The translations under genes and the position numbers were made by a program. Below, piece after piece: positions 44,485 through 53,487 of a stretch of DNA of 57,799 nt. How positions within the stretch are numbered: position 1 is the stretch's first letter; every line of letters starts with the position of its first letter. The DNA comes from Paracoccaceae bacterium (lineage in GTDB: Bacteria; Pseudomonadota; Alphaproteobacteria; Rhodobacterales; Rhodobacteraceae): contig JAGRDY010000006.1 in the NCBI GenBank assembly GCA_020446815.1, forward strand, positions 1 through 57,799. Direction: 5' to 3'. The notes beneath the pieces were generated by a model that had not been told where the DNA came from, did not search any database, and saw only the letters and a program-made list of their open reading frames with translations.

Positions 44485-45735
44485 TCAGCGCCGGTCTTTC
44501 AGGCTGTAAAAGATCAGAACGCCGATCGCCCAGACCAGAAACAGCAGGATCGAGATAGAGCCGAACAGGACGTCGCGCCGTGGAAATTCGGCGCTTTCAG
44601 CCAATGTCGGGTTCACATAGGCGGCCAGATAGCGGCTCTTGCGGCCCGCCTCGGCCAGGGCACCATCATAGGTGGCCAGAGCCGAAACATAGGATTGTTC
44701 GGCAAATTCACGATCGACGGCAAGGCCCTCGTATTCGCCGACGACACTGGCGAAGGCATCGCCTTCCAGAACCCCTTCGCCAATCCCGAGCTTGCGGCGT
44801 TCTTCCTTGATGCGCTCTTCTATGACGCTGATGCGCAAATCCGACGACGGCAGGCGCGGGTCGGCGGCGTTGGCCGTGGCGGCGAGAATATCCTTTTCAA
44901 TCAGCGCCGCGGCAAGTTGCTGTTGCAATGTTGCCAGCAACCCCAACTGCCCCTGCACGTCGCTGGTCGGATCGACAATCTGGGTACGGTTGCGGAACTC
45001 GGTGATCGCCTGCCGCGCGGCCTTCAGCCGCGCCACGGCTGTTTCCAGCTCTTCGCGCGCATAGCGCAGCGCGTCGGTGCGCGCGACGTCGTTCAGCCGG
45101 TTGATCATCGTCGTGCTTTCGTCAAAGATCGCCTTGGCGATCCTCTGGGCATCGACCGGGTCAAAGGCCAGAACCCGCAAGGTGATCATGCCGTTATCAT
45201 AGGTGACGCTGACCTTGCGTTGCCAGTGATCGAGCAAATCCTCGATCGTTCCGGGTGAATGATAGGCGAAAACCGGGTCGGATTTTGCCTTTGACCAGAT
45301 GCCACGCAGATCGAGCTTCCTGTCCAGCCGCTGCACCAGATCCTGGCTCTGGATGAATTCATAAAGCACATCGGCGTCCGACGTGCTCGACGTGCCGCCC
45401 GACAGGGCCGAAATGCCCCCCAACAGGTCGATGGCGCTGCCGGCTTCTTCCTTGTGAACCGAGAACCCCCCGTAAGAGGCGTATTGATCCTGGGCAAAGC
45501 CCCACAGATAGACCGCCGAACCGATGGCCGGAATCAGGACCAGCAGCAAGAAGCTGATCAAGACCCCGCGATGGCGTGGCCTGACTTTCGCCACCGAGGC
45601 CACGGGCCTCACGTTCAGCCGCTTGGCGGCCGGACCTTTGCCAGGATTTGCGCCGGGCGCCTTGGTCGCGGGGGTCGGGGATTTCGAGGGCACCGGCGCG
45701 ATTGTCACAGACCTCTCCGATGACTGATTGATCAA
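44485..45735 (-). CDS. kpsE: Capsule export inner-membrane/periplasmic protein, KpsE/CtrB-like
   Basis: A 416-aa polysaccharide co-polymerase-like protein. A Pro/Ala/Lys-rich cytoplasmic start, TM1 at about 58-78 (GVLISFLLLVLIPAIGSAVYLWG), a long periplasmic coiled coil (about 210-300) and TM2 near 390-410 followed by SLKDRR. KpsE-type proteins bridge the KpsMT transporter to the outer-membrane channel. Start uncertain: TTG at 45735 is the longest, while GTG at 45708 has a better GGAGAGG site. No outer-membrane channel or kpsC/kpsS gene is in the window. Confidence 0.85.
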   Translation of the reverse strand: MINQSSERSVTIAPVPSKSPTPATKAPGANPGKGPAAKRLNVRPVASVAKVRPRHRGVLISFLLLVLIPAIGSAVYLWGFAQDQYASYGGFSVHKEEAGSAIDLLGGISALSGGTSSTSDADVLYEFIQSQDLVQRLDRKLDLRGIWSKAKSDPVFAYHSPGTIEDLLDHWQRKVSVTYDNGMITLRVLAFDPVDAQRIAKAIFDESTTMINRLNDVARTDALRYAREELETAVARLKAARQAITEFRNRTQIVDPTSDVQGQLGLLATLQQQLAAALIEKDILAATANAADPRLPSSDLRISVIEERIKEERRKLGIGEGVLEGDAFASVVGEYEGLAVDREFAEQSYVSALATYDGALAEAGRKSRYLAAYVNPTLAESAEFPRRDVLFGSISILLFLVWAIGVLIFYSLKDRR

Positions 45736-45794
45736 TTGCCTTTCGTCCTACATAAACAAAGAACAAAAATCCAGCGCGGTCCAGAAGGAACGGC
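45736..45794. promoter_or_regulatory. Divergent control region of the capsule exporter
   Basis: The 59-base gap between the KpsE-like and KpsM-like starts is unusually AT-rich (CTACATAAACAAAGAACAAAAAT) against the surrounding GC-rich DNA, as expected for a shared divergent promoter. AGAAGGAA at 45783-45790 is the ribosome site of kpsM. Confidence 0.45.
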
Positions 45795-46616
45795 ATGAGC
45801 CATTTTGCCGGCAACAAATCTGTCATCGGCCTGCACGCCGCGACGGCGCGCCATTCCTTTCCTTCGGCCCGGACCATCATCGCGCTGGTCTTGCGGGAAA
45901 TGGCCACGACCTACGGGCGTTCGCCCGGCGGCTACCTTTGGACCATCCTCGAGCCGGTGGCCGGAATTGCCCTGCTGACGCTGGCCTTTTCCTTCACCTT
46001 TCTCAACCCGCCCATCGGATCGAATTTCGCGATCTTCTATGCCACGGGCATGGTGCCCTTTGTCGCCTATCTGGACATGAGCGCCAAGATCGCCGGATCG
46101 ATCCAGTTTTCCAAACCTCTGCTGACCTACCCGCGGGTAACCTTTGCCGACGCATTGATCGGCCGTTTTTTGACCAACGGTCTGACCCAGCTTCTGTCGG
46201 CCTATATCATCTTTACCGGGATGCTGCTGATCTTCGATACCCGCACCTCTCCGGACCTGCCGCAGATTGCGCTGGCAATGGCCATGATGGCGTCACTGGC
46301 GCTGGGCGTCGGAACAATCAACTGTTTCCTGATGTCAATGATACCGATTTGGCAAAAGGCCTGGGCCATTCTCAATCGGCCGCTCTTTCTGATTTCCTGT
46401 ATCTTTTACGTTTTCGACGGCGTTCCCGAACCGGCCCGATCGGCCCTTTGGTACAACCCTTTGGTGCATGTGATCGGCCAGATGCGGCACGGCTTTTACC
46501 CCAGCTATGACGCAGTGTATGTCAGCCCTTTCTATGTGTTCTCGCTCAGCCTCGGTCTGCTGGCATTGGGGTTGCTGTTCCTGCGGCGCTATCACAACGA
46601 GATATTGAACGAATGA
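45795..46616 (+). CDS. kpsM: Capsule polysaccharide export permease, KpsM-like
   Basis: A 273-aa ABC-2 permease with six helices. The N-terminal amphipathic stretch (ARTIIALVLREMATTYGRSPGGYLWTILEPV) is the KpsM/BexB signature. C-terminus LLFLRRYHNEILNE is typical. It should pair with the KpsT-like ATPase, yet is encoded divergently from it. Clear ribosome site before ATG 45795. Followed after about 200 bases by a small lipoprotein gene. Confidence 0.9.
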   Translation: MSHFAGNKSVIGLHAATARHSFPSARTIIALVLREMATTYGRSPGGYLWTILEPVAGIALLTLAFSFTFLNPPIGSNFAIFYATGMVPFVAYLDMSAKIAGSIQFSKPLLTYPRVTFADALIGRFLTNGLTQLLSAYIIFTGMLLIFDTRTSPDLPQIALAMAMMASLALGVGTINCFLMSMIPIWQKAWAILNRPLFLISCIFYVFDGVPEPARSALWYNPLVHVIGQMRHGFYPSYDAVYVSPFYVFSLSLGLLALGLLFLRRYHNEILNE

Positions 46617-46814
46617 GCGGCTCTACCTTGGGTTGCGCCATCCTGATTTCGCCGGGTCCGAACGGGAAATTCGAGCAAGCTCGCCCATAGGCTGAACTGG
46701 GAAAAAACTTCTTTTCCGCCATGGCCAAATGCCACTAAGCTTTGCCCTGACCATACTTTTGCCACAAATCTCAAGACATTCACAGATGTCTTCAGCAGCG
46801 AGAGAACCAACATT

Positions 46815-47237
46815 TTGCGATGGCGAGGAGTAATAGCATTCATGGCGATACAACTTGCCGCATGTGGCGCGCCAGCCGCGCCCATCCTGGTTCGCTGCGA
46901 AATCGACCGAAGCCTGGCGGCCGATGACGGCATGGCAGGATTGCGCGATCAGCTTTGTGCATCCTTCGACGATCATGTCGCGGCCGCAGCCTCGGGGCGC
47001 ACGATCACCCACGATGCTCAGTCCACCACGCCGGAAACGCTGGAGCTCAGCCTCAATCTGACTTCCGCTTCATCGAAGCCCACAGCTGAATCAATCACCG
47101 CCGCCTTCACTTGGCGCCTGGGCGATCAGGCCAGGACCAATTCGCTGACGCTGACCGTCGTCGATGCAAAACTGTCGGCGCCGATGCTGAAATCGTTGCT
47201 CGACGCCCTCTGGGCCGACAATCAGCCGCCTTTGTGA
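46815..47237 (+). CDS. Small predicted lipoprotein
   Basis: A 140-aa protein. With TTG at 46815 as start, residues 1-17 form a short lipoprotein signal (MRWRGVIAFMAIQLAAC, Cys17) followed by GAPAAP. The ATG at 46842 would leave only seven residues before the cysteine, so TTG is preferred; GAGAGA precedes it. The mature part is a mixed fold with two more cysteines (VRCEIDRS, DQLCASFDDH), possibly a disulfide. No family recognised. It precedes the RTX metalloprotease by 34 bases, so an accessory role such as a periplasmic inhibitor of it is conceivable. Confidence 0.6.
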   Translation: MRWRGVIAFMAIQLAACGAPAAPILVRCEIDRSLAADDGMAGLRDQLCASFDDHVAAAASGRTITHDAQSTTPETLELSLNLTSASSKPTAESITAAFTWRLGDQARTNSLTLTVVDAKLSAPMLKSLLDALWADNQPPL

Positions 47238-47271
47238 TCCGGCACCACCCTATCAGATCAGGACCAGACCC

Positions 47272-49419
47272 ATGCCCCAGACCGAAACAGCATTGCCCCC
47301 CACCCTTTCCGAAGGCGCTATCGGCCAGAACCTCTACGCCCCGGTCTTCGAAAGCACGGATGCGGCGGCGAATACCGGCACCGCCTATACGATGTCGGTC
47401 GGAGACACGTTTTCAGGGTCGATCGGGTTCGCGGGCGATCATGACTGGGTGCGGGTGACGCTGACAGCCGGGACGCGATACACGATCACTCAGGATGGTA
47501 GTACACTTTCCGATCCCTTGCTGAATCTGCGCAATTCGGCAGGTTCCATCGTTGCCACGAATGATGATTCGGGCGGGACGCTAGATTCGCTCATCTCGTT
47601 TACGGCCACGACAACGGGCACCTATTATATCGACGCGGGGGCCTTTTCTACGGATACCGGCAGTTATACCGTGGGCATCACCGCGGCGCCTCCGTTGCCA
47701 ACCTACACGCTCGATCAGATCGCCGCGCAGTTGACCCACGGATATTGGGGCGGTTCCAGCCAGGCATTCAACGTCGGCCCCGGCGGCAACCTGACGTTCA
47801 ACGTCACGGCCCTGACGGCGCAAGGCCAATATCTGGCCCGAACCGCGCTTTCCGCCTGGACGGACATCACCGGCATCAATTTCATCGAAACTTCAGGGGC
47901 GGCAAGCATCACTTTCGACGACAACCAGTCCGGGGCCTTTGCCAACTTTGTCACCAGCGGCAGCACCATCACCTCGTCGACCGTCAATGTCAGCACTTCA
48001 TGGCTGACCACATCTGGCACGACACTGGACAGCTATTCGTTCCAGACCTACATGCATGAAATCGGCCATGCCCTGGGCCTTGGCCATGCCGGAAACTATA
48101 ACGGCAACGCCACCTATGGCGTCGACAACCACTATGCCAACGACAGTTGGCAGGCGACGCTGATGTCTTATTTCGACCAGGTCGACAATACGTCGATCAT
48201 CGCGGATTACGCCTATACGGTGACCCCGATGATTGCCGATATCATCGCCATCCAGAACCTTTACGGCATCAACAACAACATCCATGCGGGCAATACAGTC
48301 TATGGGGTGAACTCCAACGTAACCGGCTACATGGGCCAGATCTACGGGTTGATATTCGACGGCGATTCACCGAACCCGGCCATTTTTGGCGGTGACGACA
48401 TCACCATGACCATTGCCGACAGCAACGGCATTGATACGATCGACGTCAGCACCGATGGCAGCAATCAGCGCCTCGATCTGCGCCCGGAAGCGATCTCCAA
48501 TATCAATGGTCTTGTCGGCAACCTGATCATTGCCCGCGGCACGGTCATCGAAAACGGGACCACCGGAGCCGGCAACGACATGATCATCGGAAACGATGCC
48601 AACAACCTGCTGCGCGGCGGCGGCGGCAGCGATACGCTTTATGGCAGTACGGGCAGCGATACCCTGACGGGCGGCACCGGCAACGACAGCCTTTATGGCG
48701 GCACCTGGGGCGATCTGCTGGGCGGCGAGGGTGGCAATGATCTTGTCGATGGTCAGGCCGGGCATGACGTTCTTTATGGAAGCTGGGGCAGCGACACGCT
48801 GTTGGGCGGCGACGGCAATGATACGCTCTATGGCGGCACCTGGGGCGATCTGCTGGGCGGTGAGGGCGGCAATGATCTTGTCTACGGCCAGGGCGGGCAT
48901 GACCGGCTTTACGGCAGTTGGGGCAGCGACACGCTTCTGGGCGGCACGGGCAACGACAGCCTTTACGGCGGCACCTGGGGCGACGTGCTGGGCGGCGATG
49001 CGGGCAACGACCTCATCGGCGGCGATGGCGGGCATGACCAGCTTTACGGCGGCTCGGGCAACGACAGTATCTATGGCGGCGGAGGCAATGACAGCATATT
49101 CGGCGGCACCGGGCAGGATTTACTTGTCGGCGGGGCGGGAAACGACGATTTCATCTTCCGTACGGCCGCCGAAGCGGGGGTCGGCAGCGCGCGCGACGTG
49201 ATTTCCGACTTCACGGGCGGCCAGGACCAGATGGATTTCACCGCAATGGGGATGAGCTTCAGCGGTGCGTCCAGCTTCAGCAACACGGCGGGCGAGATGA
49301 TCGCGCTGGCCAGCGGCGGCAACACGATCCTCGCCGGCGACATCGACGGCAACGGGGTGGCGGATTTCGAGGTGATGCTTCTGGGTGTGACCAGCGTCAA
49401 CGCGGGGATGTTCGTCTGA
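47272..49419 (+). CDS. Serralysin-like M10 metalloprotease with RTX repeats
   Basis: A 715-aa secreted protease without a Sec signal, as expected for type I secretion. A PPC-like beta domain covers about 40-138 (GDTFSGSIGFAGDHDWVRV). The catalytic domain has zinc site HEIGHALGLGH at 262-272 and the Met-turn MSYFDQ (Met298). From about 440 to 630 run RTX nonapeptides (GGxGxDxLx), and the C-terminus (DFEVMLLGVTSVNAGMFV) resembles serralysin secretion ends. Probably digests proteins outside the cell in the presence of calcium. No type I secretion genes are in the window. Confidence 0.9.
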   Translation: MPQTETALPPTLSEGAIGQNLYAPVFESTDAAANTGTAYTMSVGDTFSGSIGFAGDHDWVRVTLTAGTRYTITQDGSTLSDPLLNLRNSAGSIVATNDDSGGTLDSLISFTATTTGTYYIDAGAFSTDTGSYTVGITAAPPLPTYTLDQIAAQLTHGYWGGSSQAFNVGPGGNLTFNVTALTAQGQYLARTALSAWTDITGINFIETSGAASITFDDNQSGAFANFVTSGSTITSSTVNVSTSWLTTSGTTLDSYSFQTYMHEIGHALGLGHAGNYNGNATYGVDNHYANDSWQATLMSYFDQVDNTSIIADYAYTVTPMIADIIAIQNLYGINNNIHAGNTVYGVNSNVTGYMGQIYGLIFDGDSPNPAIFGGDDITMTIADSNGIDTIDVSTDGSNQRLDLRPEAISNINGLVGNLIIARGTVIENGTTGAGNDMIIGNDANNLLRGGGGSDTLYGSTGSDTLTGGTGNDSLYGGTWGDLLGGEGGNDLVDGQAGHDVLYGSWGSDTLLGGDGNDTLYGGTWGDLLGGEGGNDLVYGQGGHDRLYGSWGSDTLLGGTGNDSLYGGTWGDVLGGDAGNDLIGGDGGHDQLYGGSGNDSIYGGGGNDSIFGGTGQDLLVGGAGNDDFIFRTAAEAGVGSARDVISDFTGGQDQMDFTAMGMSFSGASSFSNTAGEMIALASGGNTILAGDIDGNGVADFEVMLLGVTSVNAGMFV
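48679..49083 (+). repeat. Three 135-bp higher-order repeats in the RTX region
   Basis: Units start at 48679, 48814 and 48949. Each encodes 45 residues, that is five RTX nonapeptides beginning GND(S/T)LYGGTWGD and including LLGGEGGNDLV and LYGSWGSDTLLGG. The first two are nearly identical; the third diverges at its end. Recent in-frame tandem duplication is the simplest origin. Confidence 0.8.
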
Positions 49420-49443
49420 AGCGTTTCGGCAAGAGCCTTGAAT

Positions 49444-49505
49444 CGCCAAAATCCCGCCACGCCCCCCCCTGTGCTCTCGGGGTTTTGGCTCTCGGGATTT
49501 TGGCG
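49444..49505. repeat. Inverted repeat downstream of the metalloprotease
   Basis: CGCCAAAATCCCG at 49444-49456 is exactly complementary to CGGGATTTTGGCG at 49493-49505. A related CTCGGGGTTTTGG lies inside, near 49476-49488, so part of the loop can pair with the left arm too. Possibly a terminator or a small repeat element. Confidence 0.5.
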
Positions 49506-49535
49506 TTGCTTCGTGGATCAGGTATTTGCGGGATT

Positions 49536-49552
49536 GCCGGATCAAATCCGGC
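49536..49552. terminator. GCCGGAT/ATCCGGC hairpin, REP-like
   Basis: GCCGGAT, CAA, ATCCGGC is a 7-bp stem with a three-base loop between the convergent metalloprotease and ychF genes. Similar TTGCCGGATCAAATCCGGCA units are dispersed in many alphaproteobacterial genomes, so this may be a repetitive element that also ends transcription. No T-run. Confidence 0.4.
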
Positions 49553-49617
49553 ATCACCGCCGGGGCATGTCGCCGAACGCCTCGGCAGATCCTGACGGTC
49601 GCGAAGGAATTGCGGGA

Positions 49618-50715
49618 TCAGGCATTGAACAGGAAATGCAGCACATCCCCGTCCTTGACTTCATAGGTCTTGCCTTCAATGCGAAACTTGCCTGCTTCGC
49701 GCGCGCCCGCCTCGCCTTTTCCGGCGATGTAATCGGCATAGGCAATGGTCTCCGAGCGGATGAATCCCCGCTCGAAATCGCCATGGATGACCCCAGCTGC
49801 CTGCGGCGCCAGCGTACCCTTGGTGATCGTCCAGGCGCGCGCTTCCTTCGGCCCTACAGTGAAATAGGTCTGCAAGCCCAATAGATCGTATCCCGCCCGG
49901 ATCAACCGATCGAGCCCTGCCTCTTGCAGCCCCATTTCCTGCAAAAACATCGCGGCATCCTCAGACGGCAACTGGGCCAGCTCTTCCTCGATCCGGGCCG
50001 AAATCACAACAGAACCTGCCCCCTCCTTCGCAGCCATTTGCGCGACCTTGGCCGACAGTTCATTGCCCTTCGCCGCCGATCCTTCATCCACATTGCATAC
50101 ATAAAGGACCGGCTTTGAAGTCAGAAGCTGAAGCATTTCCCATGCCTTGCGATCGTCGTCAGCCACCTGGACCGTGCGCGCCGGCCTTCCGGCCTCGAGC
50201 GCTTGCAATGCCTTGCGCATCATTCGTTCCTGCGCAACCGCCTCCTTGTCGCCGCCCTTGATCTTGCGCGCGATCCCGGCAAGCCGCCGTTCGATCGATT
50301 CCATATCGGCGATCATCAATTCGGTTTCGATGGTTTCGGCATCCGCAGCCGGGTCGATACGCCCCTCGACATGGGTGACATCGTCGTCCTCGAAACAGCG
50401 CAGCACATGGGCGATGGCGTCGACTTCGCGGATATTGGCCAGAAACTGGTTGCCAAGCCCCTCTCCCTTCGACGCCCCGCGTACAAGGCCGGCGATATCG
50501 ACAAAGGTGATCCGGGTCGGGATGATCTGTTTCGATCCGGCAATCGCCGCCAGCTTTTCCAGCCGCGCGTCAGGCACCGCCACGTCGCCGACATTGGGTT
50601 CGATCGTGCAGAATGGAAAATTCGCGGCCTGCGCGGCGGCTGTACGGGTGAGCGCGTTGAAAAGCGTCGATTTGCCGACATTCGGCAGGCCGACGATACC
50701 CATCCTGAAACCCAT
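49618..50715 (-). CDS. ychF: Redox-regulated ATPase YchF (Obg-like GTPase family)
   Basis: A 365-aa protein. G1 GLPNVGKST near residues 8-16, G3 [20 protein letters not shown], a coiled-coil insertion around 130-200, and the C-terminal TGS-like domain ([32 protein letters not shown]). YchF prefers ATP, binds ribosomes and responds to oxidative stress. ATG at 50715 gives the conserved start MGFRMGIVG. Confidence 0.95.
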   Translation of the reverse strand: MGFRMGIVGLPNVGKSTLFNALTRTAAAQAANFPFCTIEPNVGDVAVPDARLEKLAAIAGSKQIIPTRITFVDIAGLVRGASKGEGLGNQFLANIREVDAIAHVLRCFEDDDVTHVEGRIDPAADAETIETELMIADMESIERRLAGIARKIKGGDKEAVAQERMMRKALQALEAGRPARTVQVADDDRKAWEMLQLLTSKPVLYVCNVDEGSAAKGNELSAKVAQMAAKEGAGSVVISARIEEELAQLPSEDAAMFLQEMGLQEAGLDRLIRAGYDLLGLQTYFTVGPKEARAWTITKGTLAPQAAGVIHGDFERGFIRSETIAYADYIAGKGEAGAREAGKFRIEGKTYEVKDGDVLHFLFNA

Positions 50716-50874
50716 CTTCGCTTTCCTTCGGTTCGCATTTCCCGCCACCCGGGCGATGTGAGACTGGCGCCACACATGACTGTATCACGTCCGGGACCCA
50801 CGCCCGCGGCGTCGACCCGAGACGCTTTATGCGAGCAGGCGGAGCTTATCAAGCGCGCCGCGGCGTCCGGCAGA

Positions 50875-51438
50875 TCAGGCGGCGTCCTGCGGACAGTATT
50901 CGTGGCAGATCTGATCCGCTTCCGCCGATTGCAGCGCGACATCCAGCAATTTGCAATATCCGCCTTTCGCAGTCGGCTCATGATACCGGCAGGTCCGGCA
51001 AAGCCCAAAGGGCTGCCCGCCGCGTACCGCCACCAAAGCGCGCAGGAATGCCGCGACTCCCTGTTCCAAGGCGGCACGGTCCGCCGCGCCGATGGCGCAA
51101 AGCGCGTTGTCAAAGGTGGTCGGGCACATCAATGCCTCACGGCCTGCCGCGCTCAGATCGAAACTGATCCGCCGCCGGTCGCTGGCGGATCGGTGTTCCA
51201 CGACCAGACCCTTGCCAAGAAGGGATTTGAAGGTCTGGGAAACGGTGCCGCGCGTTGTCCCAAGGAAGGCTGCGGCATGTGACGGGGCGCGCGAAAACCG
51301 GTTGGCGCGGGCAAGATAGGACAAGACCGCCACCTGAGAAGGATTGAGCCCGCCTTTCCAGTCATCCGCCGAAGCAAGACGTGCCAATCGGTCGATCAAC
51401 GCCCGCAGCGCGATGTTGTGGGAATGGGTCATGGACAT
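50875..51438 (-). CDS. MarR-family regulator with C-terminal cysteine cluster
   Basis: A 187-aa protein. Residues 8-135 are a MarR winged helix (LNPSQVAVLSYLA, TRGTVSQTFKSLLGKGLV, wing SASDRRRISF). The tail adds five cysteines: C147 and C150 (LCRTCRYH), C162 (YCKLL), C178 and C182 (ICHEYC). Their CxxC-x11-C-x15-CxxxC spacing suggests a metal or iron-sulfur site that could sense redox or metals. Divergent from a secreted protein across 68 bases with two direct repeats; it probably represses both directions. Confidence 0.8.
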   Translation of the reverse strand: MSMTHSHNIALRALIDRLARLASADDWKGGLNPSQVAVLSYLARANRFSRAPSHAAAFLGTTRGTVSQTFKSLLGKGLVVEHRSASDRRRISFDLSAAGREALMCPTTFDNALCAIGAADRAALEQGVAAFLRALVAVRGGQPFGLCRTCRYHEPTAKGGYCKLLDVALQSAEADQICHEYCPQDAA

Positions 51439-51444
51439 TTGATA

Positions 51445-51491
51445 TCGAATCGCTATTAATGATGCAATAGTTTCGATTCGCTATTATTAAT
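51445..51491. promoter_or_regulatory. Direct repeats in the marR/secreted-protein control region
   Basis: TCGAATCGCTATTA at 51445-51458 and TCGATTCGCTATTA at 51473-51486 differ at one base and start 28 bases apart, each followed by an AT-rich ATTAAT-type box. The region is strikingly AT-rich for this genome. Candidate operators of the adjacent MarR protein overlapping the promoters. Confidence 0.55.
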
Positions 51492-51506
51492 GGAAAGGAT
51501 CTCCCA

Positions 51507-52256
51507 GTGAAATATTTTCTGACCATGGCCGGTCTCGTCTTCGCACAATCCGCGCTTGCCGGCAGCGATCCGCAACCAGCGCTTGAACAGGCGTGCGCGA
51601 TCCTGTCGGAACCCGCGCCGCAAAAGATCGCCGCGTTCGATATTCTCGCCGCTCATGCGCAGCGGGACGGCCGCATCGTGACATTTCAGATGACAACCAA
51701 CGGGCTGGCCGGGGCCGACAGGCCCGAACCTGCCGGCTCCCTTGGCGGCGCACCCGTTCTTTCCTATGTCTGGCCGACTTCGCTTGACCCCGCCGCCGTA
51801 GGGTTCGAAGGCTCCACCGGCATTCTGGCGCTGGCGGCGACAAGCCACCCGGATTTCGATGACACGCCGCTTTTCGACGAAAACCGCGATGGTGATCTGA
51901 CCAATGATGGCGATGACTGGCACAGCCATTGGGTCGTCCTGACGCCGACCGAGGCTTGTGGCGACGGCGCGCTGGCCGTGCGCGACATTCCCGAAGGAGA
52001 GACACCACGGATGCCGGCGACATGGCCCGGCCTGCCGATCTTTATCGACAGCCCCGGATTCACACCCTTGTTCGACGGCCCGGAAATTTCCCTGACGGTC
52101 GCTTTCGCAGATACAGCTACGGGTGAAGGTATCTCCTATGACGGGGTGACAAGCGCACTTCGGGTCAACGAAAACATCCATGCACCGCTTTTGTGCGTGA
52201 CCGATGTCTTTGACATCGCGTCGGGCGACCTCAGCCTGCCGGGAAAGGTTGACTGA
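51507..52256 (+). CDS. Secreted protein of unknown function, MarR-controlled
   Basis: A 249-aa protein. Signal peptide at residues 1-18 (MKYFLTMAGLVFAQSALA). The mature part has an acidic, calcium-loop-like block with aromatic and His residues (DENRDGDLTNDGDDWHSHWVVL, about 132-153) and cysteines C30, C161 and C231. No family recognised. Good ribosome site GGAAAGGA. Under the probable control of the cysteine-rich MarR regulator. It may handle a metal or reactive compound in the periplasm; this is inference from the regulator and the DWHSHW motif. Confidence 0.7.
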   Translation: MKYFLTMAGLVFAQSALAGSDPQPALEQACAILSEPAPQKIAAFDILAAHAQRDGRIVTFQMTTNGLAGADRPEPAGSLGGAPVLSYVWPTSLDPAAVGFEGSTGILALAATSHPDFDDTPLFDENRDGDLTNDGDDWHSHWVVLTPTEACGDGALAVRDIPEGETPRMPATWPGLPIFIDSPGFTPLFDGPEISLTVAFADTATGEGISYDGVTSALRVNENIHAPLLCVTDVFDIASGDLSLPGKVD

Positions 52257-52265
52257 AGCGGCAGA

Positions 52266-52286
52266 GATGCGCCACATAGGCGCATC
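52266..52286 (+). terminator. Hairpin after the secreted-protein gene
   Basis: GATGCGCC at 52266-52273 pairs with GGCGCATC at 52279-52286 around ACATA. It lies ten bases after the stop and 30 before the next start. Without a U-run it could be a weak terminator or an mRNA-stabilising stem between co-transcribed genes. Confidence 0.45.
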
Positions 52287-52315
52287 ATCCATCCTTCATA
52301 TCAAAGGAATGCGAC

Positions 52316-52543
52316 ATGGCCGAAACCTGGCTGCCCAGCCTGAAAACTCCCGATCCGCAAAGTGGCTTTGATCTTGCCGTGAAGCTTTCGCGCGTGGCGG
52401 TAAAGATGACCCAGCCGGACGCGGACAAACGCACCAAGATGCGCGCCGATTACGAGAATGATGCAGACGCGCTCATCATGGTATCAGGGGTCGTGGCAAC
52501 CCATTTCCAGACAATCGCGGCGGCGAATGATTACTGGAAATAG
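52316..52543 (+). CDS. Small conserved-looking hypothetical protein
   Basis: A 75-aa cytoplasmic protein ([15 protein letters not shown] to AAANDYWK) with an AAAGGAA ribosome site and codon use like its neighbours. Mostly helical, charged in the middle ([18 protein letters not shown]). I do not recognise it. It may share a transcript with the upstream secreted protein, since only a hairpin lies between. Confidence 0.6.
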   Translation: MAETWLPSLKTPDPQSGFDLAVKLSRVAVKMTQPDADKRTKMRADYENDADALIMVSGVVATHFQTIAAANDYWK

Positions 52544-52638
52544 CGACTGCGCGGTTCCGACCCAGCGCTATCGCCGGAAGTGCCATTGATTTTCATCCTG
52601 CTTTTCTGCAAGAGCAACCTGATCAGCAGGAGAGCGCC

Positions 52639-53430
52639 ATGACCCGCATCGACCAGACATTTGCAAATCTGCGCGCCGAAGGGCGCAAGGCTTTCGTGAC
52701 CTACATCATGGCGGGCGACCCGGACTATGCCACTTCGCTGGACCTGATGCGCGGGCTGCCCGCCGCGGGCGTCGATGTGATCGAGTTGGGGATGCCCTTT
52801 ACCGACCCGATGGCCGATGGTCCGACGATCCAGCTTGCCGGTCAACGTGCGCTGGCGTCGGGGCAGACGTTGCAGAAGACGCTCGATATGGTGGCCGAGT
52901 TTCGCAAATCCGATACGGTCACACCAATCGTCTTCATGGGCTATTACAACCCGATCTATTCGCGCGGTGTCGCCCGCTTCCTGGCCGATGCGAAAGCCGC
53001 CGGGGTTGACGGGCTGATCGTCGTCGATCTGCCCCCCGAAGAAGACGACGAATTGTGCATTCCGGCGCAAAAGGCCGGGTTGAACTTCATCCGGCTGGCC
53101 ACCCCGACCACGGATGACAAACGCCTGCCCAAGGTGCTGCAAAACACGTCGGGTTTTGTCTATTACGTCTCGATCACCGGCATCACCGGTGCTGCGGCGG
53201 CGCAATCGGCCGAAGTAGGCCCCGAGGTGGCGCGGATCAAGTCGGCAACGGATCTGCCGGTCATCGTCGGATTCGGCATTCGCACACCAGAGACGGCCGA
53301 GGCGATTGCCAGCGTTGCCGATGGTGCGGTAGTCGGGTCGGCGATCGTCAAACAGGTCGAAAACGGCACGCCTGTTGCCGACATATTGAGCTTCGTCAAA
53401 AGCCTTGCCGACGGGACCCATCGCGGCTGA
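52639..53430 (+). CDS. trpA: Tryptophan synthase alpha subunit
   Basis: A 263-aa TIM barrel. The catalytic pair is in [15 protein letters not shown] (Glu about 48, Asp about 59); [23 protein letters not shown] and VGFGIRTPE are family blocks. It cleaves indole-3-glycerol phosphate to indole, passed to TrpB. Ribosome site CAGGAGAG before ATG 52639. trpB is not adjacent, so the gene stands apart from the rest of the pathway here. Confidence 0.95.
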   Translation: MTRIDQTFANLRAEGRKAFVTYIMAGDPDYATSLDLMRGLPAAGVDVIELGMPFTDPMADGPTIQLAGQRALASGQTLQKTLDMVAEFRKSDTVTPIVFMGYYNPIYSRGVARFLADAKAAGVDGLIVVDLPPEEDDELCIPAQKAGLNFIRLATPTTDDKRLPKVLQNTSGFVYYVSITGITGAAAAQSAEVGPEVARIKSATDLPVIVGFGIRTPETAEAIASVADGAVVGSAIVKQVENGTPVADILSFVKSLADGTHRG

Positions 53431-53487
53431 CACGCGCGGCATTGCAGATGGCTGCGGGCATTGGTAAACAAAGTTTGCCAATAAACA

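Noticed and set aside
48590-49140. Regular repeats that could be taken for a CRISPR array
   Set aside because: The periodicity is 27 bases within 135-base units, all in one coding frame, and encodes RTX nonapeptides.
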